The notes: generated by a model not told the origin, from the letters alone. A DNA stretch of 64,000 nt from Paracoccus fistulariae (GCF_028553785.1 NZ_CP067136.1:1674001-1738000), one strand, 5' to 3'. Shown: positions 16,376 through 25,912, counted from the stretch's first letter. Translations and numbers: made by a program.

Positions 16376-17092
16376 AATGGTGGGGCAAATGGCCGATGTC
16401 AGCCCATTGCCGATCCTCGCAGACTGCGGCTATGCTAGACGTATGGCTGAAAATCGAGACTATGATATCGCACTTTCATTCGCCGGCGAAGAACGTGATT
16501 ACGTTGATCGAGTGGCAAATCTTCTGAAAGAGCGAGGTATAAAGGTATTTTATGACCTCTTTGAGGAGGCGGACCTCTGGGGCAAAGACCTCTATGTCCA
16601 CCTTTCGGAGGTCTATCACCGGCGCGCCCAGTTCACTGTTATGTTCATCTCCAGAGCCTATGCTGATAAGCTTTGGACTAATCATGAGCGGAAATCGGCG
16701 CAGGCCCGCGCTTTCCAAGAAGCGCAGGAGTACATTCTACCTGCAAGGTTCGATGACACTGAAATACCCGGCGTCCTGCCTACTGTGGGTTACATCTCGC
16801 TGAGAAACCGCTCGCCTGAAGATTTTGTTTCTCTCGTGACAAAGAAGCTCGTTAGTTCGGGAGGATCGGTCCCCACTGAGCTAGTTCGTCGCGATTTCAG
16901 CACGCTAGCGCGCGCAGAAGCGTCAGCCGGAAGTAAGCTTTCAATCAGTGTCCGAGATGACGAAGGTACGCCAATAAAGGGCTGTAACTTGACGGTGCAG
17001 GCCAACAACGGCACCTCAATCGCCGCTAAAACCGGCGATGACGGTCTCGCCGTATTCGAGCTAAAGGTTCGCAGTGACCTGCCCCTGAACTT

Positions 17093-18022
17093 TCATCCAG
17101 CCGCGACCGGAGCCCGGTTAGTGTTTACGCCAATTGGCGCAGGTTGAGCAATCGCCCGACGCGCGGAGCTTTCATCTCGCGCAGCGGGGCGGGCGATTGC
17201 GGCGGTCAGGGTCCGCGCGTAGTCAGCCGGGGTCTGGTAGTCCAAGGCCGAGTGCGGGCGTTCGGTGTTGTAGTCGGCAGCCCAGGCGGCGATCACGATA
17301 CGGGCATGGGCCAGGTTGCGGAACATGGTCTCGTTGAGCAGCTCGTCCCGCATCCGCCCGTTGAAACTTTCCACAAATCCGTTCTGCATCGGCTTGCCCG
17401 GGGCGATGTAATGCCACTCAATGTCGCGATCGGCGGCAAAGGTTAAGATCGCGTTACTGGTCAGTTCGGTGCCGTTGTCAGAGACGATCATCCCGGGCTT
17501 TCCGCGGCGTTCGATCAGGGCGGCCAGTTCTCGCGCCACGCGCCGCCCCGAGATTGAGGTGTCCGGGATCGCCGCCAAACATTCCCGGGTCACGTCATCG
17601 ACGATGTTCAGCACCCGGAATCTTCGCCCGCAATCGAACTGGTCATGGACGAAATCCAGCGACCAGCGTGCATTGGGCCGCGCCTCGACCAGGATAGGGG
17701 CCCGTGTTCCGACCGCCTTGCGCCGCGCCTTCCGCTTGCGCACCGTCAGCCCTTCTTCGCGGTAGAGCCGATAGATCCGATTGATCCCCGAGGGCTCGCC
17801 CTCGCGGCGCAGCAATACGAACAAGCGCCGGTAACCGAACCGCCGGCGCTCGTTGGCCAAGTCCCGCAACCGACCGCGTAACGCCGTATCCGGCGCGCGT
17901 CGGGATCGATAGCGGATCATCGTTCGATCCGCGCCGACGATGTGACAGGCCCGCCGTTCCGAGAGGCCATGCTCGGCCCGAAGATACGCAACGGCTTCAC
18001 GCTTCACGGCGGGCCCTACCAC
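17093..18022 (-). CDS. IS3-family transposase OrfB
   Basis: A 309-residue catalytic half of the transposase. An HTH-like N-terminus ([21 protein letters not shown]) precedes the DDE integrase core: Asp in WSLDFVHD, Asp in [10 protein letters not shown] and Glu in [10 protein letters not shown], then the usual [15 protein letters not shown] end. It is expressed as an OrfAB fusion by a -1 shift at the A6G run (plus-strand C followed by six T at 18022-18028) near the end of orfA. All catalytic residues are present, so it is probably active. Confidence 0.95.
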   Translation of the reverse strand: MVGPAVKREAVAYLRAEHGLSERRACHIVGADRTMIRYRSRRAPDTALRGRLRDLANERRRFGYRRLFVLLRREGEPSGINRIYRLYREEGLTVRKRKARRKAVGTRAPILVEARPNARWSLDFVHDQFDCGRRFRVLNIVDDVTRECLAAIPDTSISGRRVARELAALIERRGKPGMIVSDNGTELTSNAILTFAADRDIEWHYIAPGKPMQNGFVESFNGRMRDELLNETMFRNLAHARIVIAAWAADYNTERPHSALDYQTPADYARTLTAAIARPAARDESSARRAIAQPAPIGVNTNRAPVAAG

Positions 18023-18282
18023 TTTTTTGCAACCAGGTCCTTCATCGCCGCCAGATCCAGCATCTGCTCGGCCAGCAGCTTCTTCAGCTTGGCGTTCTCA
18101 TCCTCGAGCCCCTTCAGCCGCTTCGCCTCCGACACCGTCATGCCGCCAAACTTGGCCTTCCAGTTGTAGAAGGTGCCTTCCGACATGCCGTGCTTCCGGC
18201 ACAGGTCAGCGCACTTCGCGCCTGCCTCATGCTCTGCCAGGATGCCGATGATCTGTTCGTCCGTGAATCTCGTTCGCTTCAT
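18016..18282 (-). CDS. IS3-family transposase OrfA
   Basis: An 88-residue HTH protein (HTH_8/transposase-8 family): [17 protein letters not shown] with [21 protein letters not shown], then a leucine zipper (about 55-85) for multimerisation. It ends in LVAKKW at a slippery A-rich run where ribosomes shift into orfB. On its own it usually represses transposition. Confidence 0.95.
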   Translation of the reverse strand: MKRTRFTDEQIIGILAEHEAGAKCADLCRKHGMSEGTFYNWKAKFGGMTVSEAKRLKGLEDENAKLKKLLAEQMLDLAAMKDLVAKKW

Positions 18283-18772
18283 TGTCCGTCCTCAAGTTGG
18301 GCCGGACTCTAATCGCATCTGGAGGAAAAATCCCGGGGCAGGTCAGCAGGCCTAGCACTCTACTAGCCTCTCACCCAAGTTTTCCGGCAGCAATGTATGA
18401 AAAAGTGGACACCGAGGGAGAGATGGAGATTACGTTGCCGCGAATGGACAATATTGGCTCAATCACTATCCGGTCGACTGGTTATATTCCCGACCTGGAA
18501 GGGCGCTTGAACCCAATCCTTGATCACTCGAATAGAACCTATCTCTACGCCGACAACATTGCCATCAACGGGGGAGAGGTCCAGCCGAGTGTTTTCAAGA
18601 TCAATGTGCCTTTTGAACTTGAGGACGCCAACGGAACCGTTGTGTACGCCACAGTCAAGCACATTGCGGCTGACCTTTCGCTACTTCAGTACACTAGAAG
18701 GCCTAAGGTTTAGTTTTTCCTGAACGGCCGCTTTCTACCGCGTCGCCATTCGATGCCACTGGCAGGCTGGTC

Positions 18773-19321
18773 CTATCTGATTGCTGCGTCGACATTTCCG
18801 GCAAGAATATAAACCCGCCCGCGGCGCTCGACCCTTTCGGAGGTCACCGTCAGCCCCAGTTTCTTCTTCAGCGAGCCGGAAATGGCGCCCCTGATGCTAT
18901 GGTGCTGCCATCCCGTCGCCTCGGCAATCTCCGCGATGGTCGCGCCCTCCGGCGTTTGCAGCATGGCGATCAGCTGGGCCTGTTTCGTGCCGGGGCGCTG
19001 GGCGGCGGCAATGGCCTCGGGTTTTGCGTCGCGCAATCCGGCCATGGTCCTCACCACCACCGGGTCGATACCGATGGCGTCCAGCCCGGCCTCGGTGGCG
19101 ATCAGCGTGGTGCCGTGACCGTCGCCGGTCTCGCGCCAGAGCGGCTCGTTGCGCCGGAGATTGGCTTCGACCTCTTCGATCCAGCCGAGTTTGATCATCC
19201 GACCGATGGCCATGTTCGCCGCCGCGCCATGTAGCCCCTCGGGCAGCGGCAGCGCGAGATTGCCCGGCCGCGCGCCGGCGCGGGTCAGGATCAGGGTCTG
19301 GGTGTCGGTGAGTTTCGTCAT
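18773..19321 (-). CDS. DUF3489 domain protein
   Basis: A 182-residue protein; the start MTKLTDTQTLILTRAGAR is chosen because this is the usual beginning of the family and the upstream extension is Arg-rich and out of character. DUF3489 ends the protein (about 115-178: KQAQLIAMLQTPEGATIAEIAEATGWQHHSIRGAISG), a winged-helix-like domain. The role is unknown; it is common in alphaproteobacterial phages and chromosomes and probably binds DNA. It lies antisense to the phage genes between the TIR cargo and the terminase, together with one smaller antisense gene. Confidence 0.85.
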   Translation of the reverse strand: MTKLTDTQTLILTRAGARPGNLALPLPEGLHGAAANMAIGRMIKLGWIEEVEANLRRNEPLWRETGDGHGTTLIATEAGLDAIGIDPVVVRTMAGLRDAKPEAIAAAQRPGTKQAQLIAMLQTPEGATIAEIAEATGWQHHSIRGAISGSLKKKLGLTVTSERVERRGRVYILAGNVDAAIR

Positions 19322-19417
19322 GGCTGGCTCCGTGCATCGCCGCCGCAGGCTGCGGTCGGCTTCTACGGAGCGTTCGCCCGGCTTACGCGGCCCCACGGGG
19401 GCCACAGTCCGGGCTCA

Positions 19418-19434
19418 CCCCGCATAATGCGGGG
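19418..19434. repeat. Short strong hairpin between antisense genes
   Basis: CCCCGCAT and ATGCGGGG pair around a single A, between the end of the 75-residue gene and the start of the DUF3489 gene. Without a T-run it is more likely an RNA-stability or operator hairpin than a terminator. Confidence 0.35.
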
Positions 19435-19460
19435 CTCAGCGGTCGGCGCAGACCAGCGCG

Positions 19461-19688
19461 TCAGGCGGCGTGCTCACCTTCGCCGAAAGCAAAATCGCTG
19501 ATCTGCTTCAGCAGGTGGGCCTGATATTCGAGGCTGCCGACATCGCCCCAGTTCAACCGCTCCGGGTCTGCCCCGAAATGATCCTCGCTGAAGTCCTGCA
19601 GCCGGGCCAGCATCGCGTCGATTTCGGCCTTCTTCGCGATAAAGGCGGCAAGGGCGGCGTCATTGGTGCGGGCGGTTTGGCGGGTCAT
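19461..19688 (-). CDS. Small phage protein upstream of DUF3489 gene
   Basis: A 75-residue acidic, helical protein with no membrane segment (MTRQTARTNDAALAAFIAKK start). The ATG is preferred over an upstream extension rich in Cys that crosses the promoter region. Key segment: LQDFSEDHFGADPERLNWGDVGSLEYQAHLLKQI. No family recognised. It is divergent from the terminase small subunit and reads toward the DUF3489 gene, so the two probably form a small antisense operon. Confidence 0.65.
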   Translation of the reverse strand: MTRQTARTNDAALAAFIAKKAEIDAMLARLQDFSEDHFGADPERLNWGDVGSLEYQAHLLKQISDFAFGEGEHAA

Positions 19689-19810
19689 TTCGGTCTCCGG
19701 GAGTTGCGTTTCGTTGATGCAGCATCGCTCCGGGGCGTCCTGAAGTGTAGAGAATTCGGAGCAATAACAGTGCTTTCTGATGCACATCACCATCATCTTC
19801 GGTGGCACCT

Positions 19811-20404
19811 ATGAAGGGCATGAGCGAACGGGCCTATGCGGCCCATGCGGGACTGTCGCGTGGGGCGATCCAGAAGGCGCGCAGGAGCGGCAGGCTGGTC
19901 TTGTTTGAGGACGGCTCCATCGACGCGGCGGCGTCGGACTCAAGGCGCGCGGCCACCACCGATCCCGATCAGCAGAACCGATCCAACGGTGGCACGGCGC
20001 GGCAGGCTGCGGCATCGGAAAGACCAACCCGGCCCGCCGACAGTCTCGCCGCCCCTTCGATCTCCGGTCCGGGCGACAGCTCCTCCTATCTGAAGGCCCG
20101 GACGGCGCTGACGGTCTATCAGGCGCAGGAGCGCCAGATCGCGATCCAGAAGAAGAAGGGCGTGCTGGTCGACCGGGCGCGGGCCGAGACGCTGGTCTTT
20201 CGCCTCGCCCGGCAGGAGCGCGATGCCTGGGTGACCTGGCCCGCGCGCGTCGCCGCGATCATGGCGGCGGAACTGTCGGCCGAGATGGAAAAGACCACCG
20301 GGGAAGCAGCGAGCATCGGCACCGGGGTGCTGCAGAGGGTGCTGGAAACCCATGTCCGAGACCAGCTTGCCGCCCTCGCCGACCTCAAGGTTTCTCTTGA
20401 ATGA
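19811..20404 (+). CDS. Terminase small subunit-like protein (prophage 1)
   Basis: A 197-residue DNA-packaging protein. An N-terminal HTH (MSERAYAAHAGLSRGAIQKARRSGRL) of the Nu1 type recognises phage DNA, a Pro/Ser/Ala linker follows, and a C-terminal helical part (about 95-195, DRARAETLVFRLARQERDAW) would bind the large subunit. The start may be the ATG at 19811 or a GTG 9 nt earlier. The homologue at 63850 starts the packaging module of prophage 2. Its end overlaps the large-subunit gene by 53 nt. Confidence 0.85.
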   Translation: MKGMSERAYAAHAGLSRGAIQKARRSGRLVLFEDGSIDAAASDSRRAATTDPDQQNRSNGGTARQAAASERPTRPADSLAAPSISGPGDSSSYLKARTALTVYQAQERQIAIQKKKGVLVDRARAETLVFRLARQERDAWVTWPARVAAIMAAELSAEMEKTTGEAASIGTGVLQRVLETHVRDQLAALADLKVSLE

Positions 20405-22394
20405 TGACGATAGGAGCGATGATCACAGCCCCGACCTGAGTTTCGACGGCGCCGAGGACATGTTGCGCGCCTGGTCGCGCGGCATCCGGCCCGATCCCGA
20501 TCTGACGGTGTCCGAATGGGCGGACAGGCATCGCTGGCTGTCCTCGCGGGCGGCGGCAGAACCGGGGCGCTATCGCACCGCGCGGACACCGTACTTGCGC
20601 GAGATCATGGATGCGCTTTCGCCCCGGCACCCGGCTCAGCGGATCAGCTTCATGAAGGCCGCGCAGGTCGGAGCGACCGAGGCCGGGAACAACTGGATCG
20701 GCTTCGTCATCCATCACGCGCCGGGGCCGATGCTGGCGGTGCTGCCGACGGTCGAGATGGCCAAGCGCGCCTCGCGCGGGCGGCTCGATCCGTTGATTTC
20801 GGATTCGCCCGCGCTGCGCGAACGGGTCAGCCCGGCACGGTCCCGCGATGCCGGGAATTCGATGCTGTCCAAGGAATTCCCCGGCGGCATTCTGGTCCTG
20901 ACCGGGGCGAACAGTGCGACCGGGCTGCGGTCCATGCCCGCGCGCTATCTGTTTCTGGACGAGATCGACGCCTACCCGCCCTCGGCCGATGAAGAGGGCG
21001 ATCCGGTGACGCTGGCCGAGGCGCGCAGCACCACCTTCGCGCATCGCCGAAAGGTGTTTCTGGTCTCGACCCCGACGATCCGGGGGCTGAGCCGGATCGA
21101 GCAGGAATTCGAAGCTTCGGACCAGCGGCGCTTCTTCGTCCCCTGCCCGCATTGCGGTGCGATGCAATGGCTGGAGTTCGAGCGCCTGCGCTGGGAAAAG
21201 GGTCGGCCCGAGACCGCCGCCTATGCCTGCAACGCTTGCGATACGCTGATCGCCGAGCATCACAAGACCGCCATGCTGGAAGCTGGCGAATGGCGCGCGA
21301 CGGCGATTGCAACTGACCCGCATCATGTCGGCTATCACCTCTCGGCGCTCTATTCGCCCATCGGCTGGAAAAGCTGGGAACAGATCGCCCGGGAATGGCT
21401 GGCCGCGCAAGGCAATGACGAGATGCTGCGCGCGGCGCGCAACACGCTGCTGGGCGAGACCTGGGTCGAGCGCGGCGAGGCGCCGGAATGGCAGCGGCTG
21501 GCCGACCGGCGGGAAGTTTTTGGCGCCCAGATCCCGGAGGGCGGTCTCTTCCTGACCGCCGGAGCCGATATCCAGAAAGACCGGATCGAGGTCGATATCT
21601 GGGCCTGGGGACGCGGACTGCAAAGCTGGCTCATCGATCACATCGTCATCCCGGGCGGTCCTGACAGCCCGGCGGCATGGGCGGAGCTGACCAAGTTGCT
21701 CGGCCGCACATGGCAGCATGCGCATGGCGCGGTCATGCCCATCGCAAAGCTGGCCATCGATACCGGCTATGAGGCGGCGGCGGTCTATGCCTGGGCGCGG
21801 GCGCAGGGCTTTGAACAGGTCGTGCCGGTCAAGGGGCTTGAGGGCTTCAACCGGGCAACGCCGGTCTCCGGGCCGACCTTTGTCGATGCGACCGTGGGCG
21901 GCAAACGCCTGCGCCGCGGCGCCCGGCTCTGGTCGGTGGCCACGGCCACCTTCAAGATCGAGACCTACCGGTTTCTACGGCTGGAACGGTCCGAAGAGGA
22001 TCAACCCGATCCGCCGGGGATGATCCATCTGCCGGACTGGGCGGACAGCGAATGGCTGAAGCAGCTGGTCGCCGAACAGCTGGTCATGGTCCGCAACAAG
22101 CGCGGCTATGCCCGGCAGGAATGGCAGAAGCTGCGCGAAAGGAACGAGGCGCTGGACACCCGTGTCTATGCCCGCGCCGCCGCCTGGATCATGGGCGCGG
22201 ATCGCTGGGACGAGCGCATGTGGCGGCAGCTGGAGGATCAGGCCGGAGTCGTGGCGCCAGTACCGGATGCGGGCGCAGCCCATTCAACCGATACCGCCGA
22301 GCCTGCTGCAGACCCGCCTGCCCGTCAGGCCGGTGCGCCACCGACCACGCCACGCCGCAAGCGGCAGACTTACACACCGCGTTTCATGAGGTGA
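20352..22394 (+). CDS. Phage terminase large subunit, GpA family
   Basis: A 680-residue packaging motor and endonuclease of the lambda gpA type. The ATPase part shows MKAAQVGATEAGNNW as the Walker A-like segment and RYLFLDEIDAYP as Walker B. A zinc-binding CPHC ... CNACD pair lies around 257-295. The nuclease domain begins at TAGADIQKDRIEVDIWAWG with the expected acidic residues. It cuts concatemeric DNA at cos sites and packages it into heads. The cos site itself could not be identified by eye. Confidence 0.95.
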   Translation: MSETSLPPSPTSRFLLNDDDRSDDHSPDLSFDGAEDMLRAWSRGIRPDPDLTVSEWADRHRWLSSRAAAEPGRYRTARTPYLREIMDALSPRHPAQRISFMKAAQVGATEAGNNWIGFVIHHAPGPMLAVLPTVEMAKRASRGRLDPLISDSPALRERVSPARSRDAGNSMLSKEFPGGILVLTGANSATGLRSMPARYLFLDEIDAYPPSADEEGDPVTLAEARSTTFAHRRKVFLVSTPTIRGLSRIEQEFEASDQRRFFVPCPHCGAMQWLEFERLRWEKGRPETAAYACNACDTLIAEHHKTAMLEAGEWRATAIATDPHHVGYHLSALYSPIGWKSWEQIAREWLAAQGNDEMLRAARNTLLGETWVERGEAPEWQRLADRREVFGAQIPEGGLFLTAGADIQKDRIEVDIWAWGRGLQSWLIDHIVIPGGPDSPAAWAELTKLLGRTWQHAHGAVMPIAKLAIDTGYEAAAVYAWARAQGFEQVVPVKGLEGFNRATPVSGPTFVDATVGGKRLRRGARLWSVATATFKIETYRFLRLERSEEDQPDPPGMIHLPDWADSEWLKQLVAEQLVMVRNKRGYARQEWQKLRERNEALDTRVYARAAAWIMGADRWDERMWRQLEDQAGVVAPVPDAGAAHSTDTAEPAADPPARQAGAPPTTPRRKRQTYTPRFMR

Positions 22395-22397
22395 GAG

Positions 22398-22610
22398 ATG
22401 GAAATCGATCGGATGCAGGCGCTTTTGACGGCCCTGCAGGAGGCCCGGTTCAGCGGGCTGCGCAGCGTCAGCTATGACGGCAAGACCCTGACCTATGGTT
22501 CGGACGCCGAACTGGCCGCTGCCATCGCGGATCTGGAATCCCGGATCGCACGGGCGACGGGTTCCACGCGCCGTCGGCGCTGGGGCACCGTGGCCACGAA
22601 GGGACTCTGA
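22398..22610 (+). CDS. Head-tail joining protein gpW
   Basis: A 70-residue gpW-family protein: two helices with SGLRSVSYDGKTLTYGSDAELAAAIADLESRI and a basic tail. gpW completes the head connector so tails can attach. It lies between terminase and portal genes, the lambda order A-W-B, and ends 3 nt before the portal start. Confidence 0.88.
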   Translation: MEIDRMQALLTALQEARFSGLRSVSYDGKTLTYGSDAELAAAIADLESRIARATGSTRRRRWGTVATKGL

Positions 22611-22613
22611 TCC

Positions 22614-24119
22614 ATGGCGTTTGACGGCATCCGCGCGCGCCTCGGCGCGATTATCGGCGGGTTCGACGCGGCGCAGTCGCACCGGCGGTTGCGCGGTTTC
22701 CGGGCCAGCCGTGCCCATGTGAACACGCTGATCGCGGGCGCGGGCGAGACCATCACCGCGCGGGCCCGCTGGCTGGCGCGGAACAACGGCTATGCGTCGG
22801 GGGCAGTCGAGGCCTTCGCCAGCAACGTCGTGGGTGACGGCATCAAACCCTCCTCCTCCATCGCCAATGCCGCGCAAAAGGAAGCACTGCAGAAACTCTG
22901 GCTTGGCTGGACCGACGAGGCCGATGCCGAGGGGCTGACGGACTTTTATGGTCTCCAGCGCCGTGCCGCCCGGGAACTGTTTCTGGCGGGCGAGGTGTTT
23001 TTGCGACTCCGTCCGCGCCGCACCGAAGACGGGCTGTCGGTGCCGCTGCAGCTGCAGATGCTGCCCTCGGAAATGCTGCCGATGGATCTGAACCGGGAAC
23101 TGCCCGGCGGCGGGACGATCCGTCAGAGCATCGAATTCGACCGGATCGGGCGTCGCGTGGCCTATCACCTGCTGCGCCGCCATCCGGGTGATATGACCGA
23201 TCCGGGCCTCGTCAGCGAAACGGTTCGCGTCCCGGCCTCGGAGATCATCCATGTGCTGGACCCTGTCGAGGCAGGTCAGCTGCGCGGCGTGTCGCGTTTT
23301 GCACCGGCCATCGTGAAACTCTTCACGCTGGATCTTTATGACGACGCAGAACTGGAGCGGAAAAAGACCGCGGCGATGTTCGCGATGTTCATCACCTCGC
23401 CCGCCCCGGAAACGCCGCTGGAACCGGCCGAAGAGGATCTGGAGGTCGAGCCCGGTCAGGTCGTGCGCCTCGATCCGGGCGAGGATGTCTCGACACCCGC
23501 GACGCCAGACTCGGGGTCCACCTATGAGCCCTTCCAATACCGCACGCTCCTGCAGATCGCGGCAGCGCTGGGCATTCCGTATCCCTATCTGACCGGCGAC
23601 ACGGCACGAGGCAATTTCTCGAACACGCGCGTCGCGCTGCTGGATTTCCGCCGCCGGGTCTCGGCCATCCAGCACAGCGTCATCGTCCATCAGCTCTGCC
23701 GCCCGGTCTGGCAGCGCTGGCTGGATCTGGCGGTGCTGTCCGGCGCCATCGACCTGCCCGGCTATGACCGCAACCGGCGCGGATTTCAGGCAGTCAGCTG
23801 GCTGCCGACGCGCTGGGACTGGGTCGATCCGATGAAGGATGCCTCGGCCGAGATCCTGCAGATCGAGGCGGGGCTCAAATCCCGCAGCCAGGCGATTTCC
23901 GAGCGCGGCTATGACGCGGAACAGGTCGACCGCGAGATCGCGGCCGAACGCAAACGCGAGGCAGCGCTGGGCCTCGACTTCCGCCGCCCCGGATCGCCCG
24001 CGCAGGGGCCGAAGAGCGAAGCCGCTGGTGAGCGCACCGACAATACGAACGGCAAGGACGAAGACGAAGACCGTCCAACGGACCCTGACGACGAAGACGA
24101 TGCCAAGGAGGACCGCTGA
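22614..24119 (+). CDS. Phage portal protein, lambda family
   Basis: A 501-residue lambda gpB-type portal, the dodecameric ring through which DNA enters and leaves. Recognisable segments are RARWLARNNGYASGAVEAFASNVVGDGI near the start, HVLDPVEAGQLRGVSRFA in the middle, and YSLTGD-like PYLTGDTARGNFSNTRVALLDFRR near 320-345. The tail is very acidic (DEDRPTDPDDEDD). Its stop overlaps the protease start by 1 nt, so expression is coupled. Confidence 0.95.
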   Translation: MAFDGIRARLGAIIGGFDAAQSHRRLRGFRASRAHVNTLIAGAGETITARARWLARNNGYASGAVEAFASNVVGDGIKPSSSIANAAQKEALQKLWLGWTDEADAEGLTDFYGLQRRAARELFLAGEVFLRLRPRRTEDGLSVPLQLQMLPSEMLPMDLNRELPGGGTIRQSIEFDRIGRRVAYHLLRRHPGDMTDPGLVSETVRVPASEIIHVLDPVEAGQLRGVSRFAPAIVKLFTLDLYDDAELERKKTAAMFAMFITSPAPETPLEPAEEDLEVEPGQVVRLDPGEDVSTPATPDSGSTYEPFQYRTLLQIAAALGIPYPYLTGDTARGNFSNTRVALLDFRRRVSAIQHSVIVHQLCRPVWQRWLDLAVLSGAIDLPGYDRNRRGFQAVSWLPTRWDWVDPMKDASAEILQIEAGLKSRSQAISERGYDAEQVDREIAAERKREAALGLDFRRPGSPAQGPKSEAAGERTDNTNGKDEDEDRPTDPDDEDDAKEDR

Positions 24120-25504
24120 TGCATCATGCCCAGATCGCCCAGCGGGCCTTCGACACGCCGCTGATGATCGCACCCGCCAAGGCACTGGCCTTTCTCAGCG
24201 GTCTGGGGCCGCGCATCACCGGGCAGGAAATTCGCTTTAACGGCATGACGGTCGCCGAACCGGACCAGTCGGCCGCGCGGCAGACGGCCCGCGCGTCGCT
24301 GATCGGCGGCGATCTGGTCGGACGTCATGGTGAAGACACCGATGCGCCGTTCCCGGTGATCGATGGCGTGGCGGTGATCGCCATCGCCGGAACGCTGGTC
24401 CATCGCGGCGCCTGGATCGGCCAGAGCTCGGGGCTCACCTCCTATGAGGGCCTCGCGGCCCAGATCGACGCCGCAGTCAGCGATCCTGCCATTCGCGGCA
24501 TCGCGCTGGAAATCGACAGTTTCGGTGGCGAGGTGGCCGGGGCCTTCGATCTCGCCGACCGCATCCGCGCCGCACGGGATACAAAGCCGGTGCACGCCTT
24601 TCTCGCCGAACATGCGCTCTCGGCCGGATACGCGCTGGCCTCGCAGGCGACCCGTATCACCCTGCCCCGCACCGGCGTGGCGGGCAGCATCGGTGTCATC
24701 ACCATGCATACCGACATGTCCGGCATGCTGGCCCAGAAGGGCGTCGCGGTGACACTGATCCATGCCGGAGCCCAAAAGGCCGACGGCAACCCCTATGCCG
24801 CGCTGCCCGAAGCTATCCGCGACCGGCTGCAGGCCGAGCTGGAGGATCTGCGGATCCTCTTTGCGGAAACCGTCGCCGCCGGGCGCGGAGTCATGATGAC
24901 AAGGGAAGCGGCGCTCGCCACCGAGGCCGCCATCTTCCGTGGCGCGGCGGCTGTAGATGCCGGTCTGGCCGATGCCGTGGCCGATCCACGTGCCGCCTTT
25001 CGCGCCTTTGCCGAAAGCCTCGGCCGCCCGGCATTGCCGGTCGGCCTACAAGCGCAATCCCCAACCCTTTCACCACCCCACCCCAAGCAGGAGATGATCA
25101 TGACCGATCAGACGGATGAAGATGCCCGGACACCGGACCAACAAGCACCGAACGCCACCGCCTCCGGTGCAGAGGCCGCGCCGACAGCGCAGCAACCGGC
25201 GGCAGTGCCGTCCACGCCTGACACCGCACCGGCTGCTGCCCCGACCGATGCCGATGCCATCCGTGCCGAAGCCGCAGAAGTGGCCTCGATCTGCGCCCAG
25301 GCGGCCAAGCTGGGCGTCACCATGGACGCGGCCGATGCCGTGAGGCGGGGCGTAAGCCCCGATGCGCTGCGCGGCCAGATCCTCGACAGTCTCGCGGCCA
25401 GAAGCGACGCCAGTGGCATTCTGGCCAGCGCGCCCGCGCCCACAAACAAGCCGAGCCCGCTTGTGGCCGCCGTCCGTAAATCCGCCGACAGCGCCGCGCG
25501 CTGA
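24119..25504 (+). CDS. S49-family head maturation protease (lambda gpC type)
   Basis: A 461-residue SppA/ClpP-fold protease that matures the procapsid. Nucleophile Ser168 lies in EHALSAGY, and the general base Lys220 lies in HAGAQKADGNP; GSIGV is also present. The last third (from about residue 326) is Ala/Pro/Asp-rich with an internal start and ribosome site, so it is probably also made separately as a scaffold. This is the lambda C/Nu3 arrangement. Confidence 0.93.
   Translation: MHHAQIAQRAFDTPLMIAPAKALAFLSGLGPRITGQEIRFNGMTVAEPDQSAARQTARASLIGGDLVGRHGEDTDAPFPVIDGVAVIAIAGTLVHRGAWIGQSSGLTSYEGLAAQIDAAVSDPAIRGIALEIDSFGGEVAGAFDLADRIRAARDTKPVHAFLAEHALSAGYALASQATRITLPRTGVAGSIGVITMHTDMSGMLAQKGVAVTLIHAGAQKADGNPYAALPEAIRDRLQAELEDLRILFAETVAAGRGVMMTREAALATEAAIFRGAAAVDAGLADAVADPRAAFRAFAESLGRPALPVGLQAQSPTLSPPHPKQEMIMTDQTDEDARTPDQQAPNATASGAEAAPTAQQPAAVPSTPDTAPAAAPTDADAIRAEAAEVASICAQAAKLGVTMDAADAVRRGVSPDALRGQILDSLAARSDASGILASAPAPTNKPSPLVAAVRKSADSAAR
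25100..25504 (+). CDS. Nested scaffold protein (Nu3-like), in-frame internal start
   Basis: An ATG at 25100, preceded by GGAG at 25090-25093 (another in-frame ATG is at 25094), would give a 134-residue acidic protein from the 3' end of the protease gene: MTDQTDEDARTPDQQ, an Ala/Pro linker, then a helical end. In lambda, Nu3 is made this way from gene C and serves as capsid scaffold. Evidence here is position, composition and ribosome site only. Confidence 0.55.
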   Translation: MTDQTDEDARTPDQQAPNATASGAEAAPTAQQPAAVPSTPDTAPAAAPTDADAIRAEAAEVASICAQAAKLGVTMDAADAVRRGVSPDALRGQILDSLAARSDASGILASAPAPTNKPSPLVAAVRKSADSAAR

Positions 25505-25527
25505 TCGCCTGACACCTTCCGGAGACC

Positions 25528-25911
25528 ATGATGCCCGTCCTGACCCAACCGCCCAGCATGGGCGATGCGCTCAAATATGAGCTGAACCCCAATTATACCC
25601 GCGAGACCGTCACCCTGGCCGAGGGGACGCAATACCCGGCAGGTGCGGTTCTGGGCCGCGTCACCGTCAGCGGCCAATACACCTTCGCCAGTCATGGCGG
25701 CAGCGATGGTGCGGAACTGGCCGCAGGCATCCTGCTCTATCCGGTCGATACGCGGCTTGCCGAGGCCACCGGCATCCTGCTGGTCCGTGGCCCGGCGATC
25801 CTGTCGCGCGATGCCCTCTTCTACGATGGCAGCGTCGATGATGCCGCCAAGATCGCCGCCAAGCATGGCGAACTGACCGCGCTGGGCATCGTCATCCGCG
25901 ACAGCGCCTGA
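25528..25911 (+). CDS. Head decoration protein (lambda gpD family)
   Basis: A 127-residue gpD-like protein that stabilises the expanded capsid. Recognisable segments are NPNYTRETVTLAEGTQYPAGAVLGRVTVSGQY and AAGILLYPVDT, with RGPAILSRDALFYD near the end. It lies between the protease/scaffold gene and the major capsid gene, the lambda order C-Nu3-D-E. Two adjacent ATG codons are possible starts. Confidence 0.92.
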   Translation: MMPVLTQPPSMGDALKYELNPNYTRETVTLAEGTQYPAGAVLGRVTVSGQYTFASHGGSDGAELAAGILLYPVDTRLAEATGILLVRGPAILSRDALFYDGSVDDAAKIAAKHGELTALGIVIRDSA

Positions 25912-25912
25912 C

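Larger units (their letters stand above)
17075..18345 (-). mobile_element. IS3-family insertion sequence
   Basis: A 1271-bp element with imperfect terminal inverted repeats. Both ends begin TGACCTGCCCC and later share CCAG--GCGA---GAG-CCGG. It is flanked by the 4-bp duplication GCAG (17071-17074 and 18346-18349). It carries overlapping orfA and orfB on the minus strand. The orfB type and insertion size fit the IS407-like branch. The intact duplication and exact in-frame restoration of the host gene indicate a recent insertion. Confidence 0.92.
16443..18713 (+). pseudogene. TIR-domain protein gene split by IS insertion
   Basis: The gene runs 16443-17074 and resumes at 18350-18713; removing the IS and one GCAG duplicate restores 332 codons in frame (331 residues). 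The N-terminus is a TIR domain (DYDIALSFAGEERDYV ... FYDLFEEADLWGKDL ... MFISRAYADKLWTNHE). A beta-rich domain follows (ISVRDDEGTPIKGCNLTVQ) of the carboxypeptidase-regulatory/Ig-like type, then an unrecognised C-terminal domain. TIR proteins in phage and defence loci are often NAD-degrading effectors; a protective cargo role is inferred. It is AT-richer than its neighbours, suggesting recent acquisition. The truncated form keeps the whole TIR domain and might still act. Confidence 0.85.

Noticed and set aside
15282..17147. A single 621-residue fusion of MTase-frame-2 and TIR protein
   Set aside because: The TIR gene has its own ATG at 16443 with the domain starting at once, and the C5-MTase motifs I-VIII are in another frame. 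Reading through is kept only as a note in the findings.
22284..24185. 633-codon antisense frame over the portal gene
   Set aside because: Shadow of a GC-rich sense gene with clear family identity; no ribosome site or motif.
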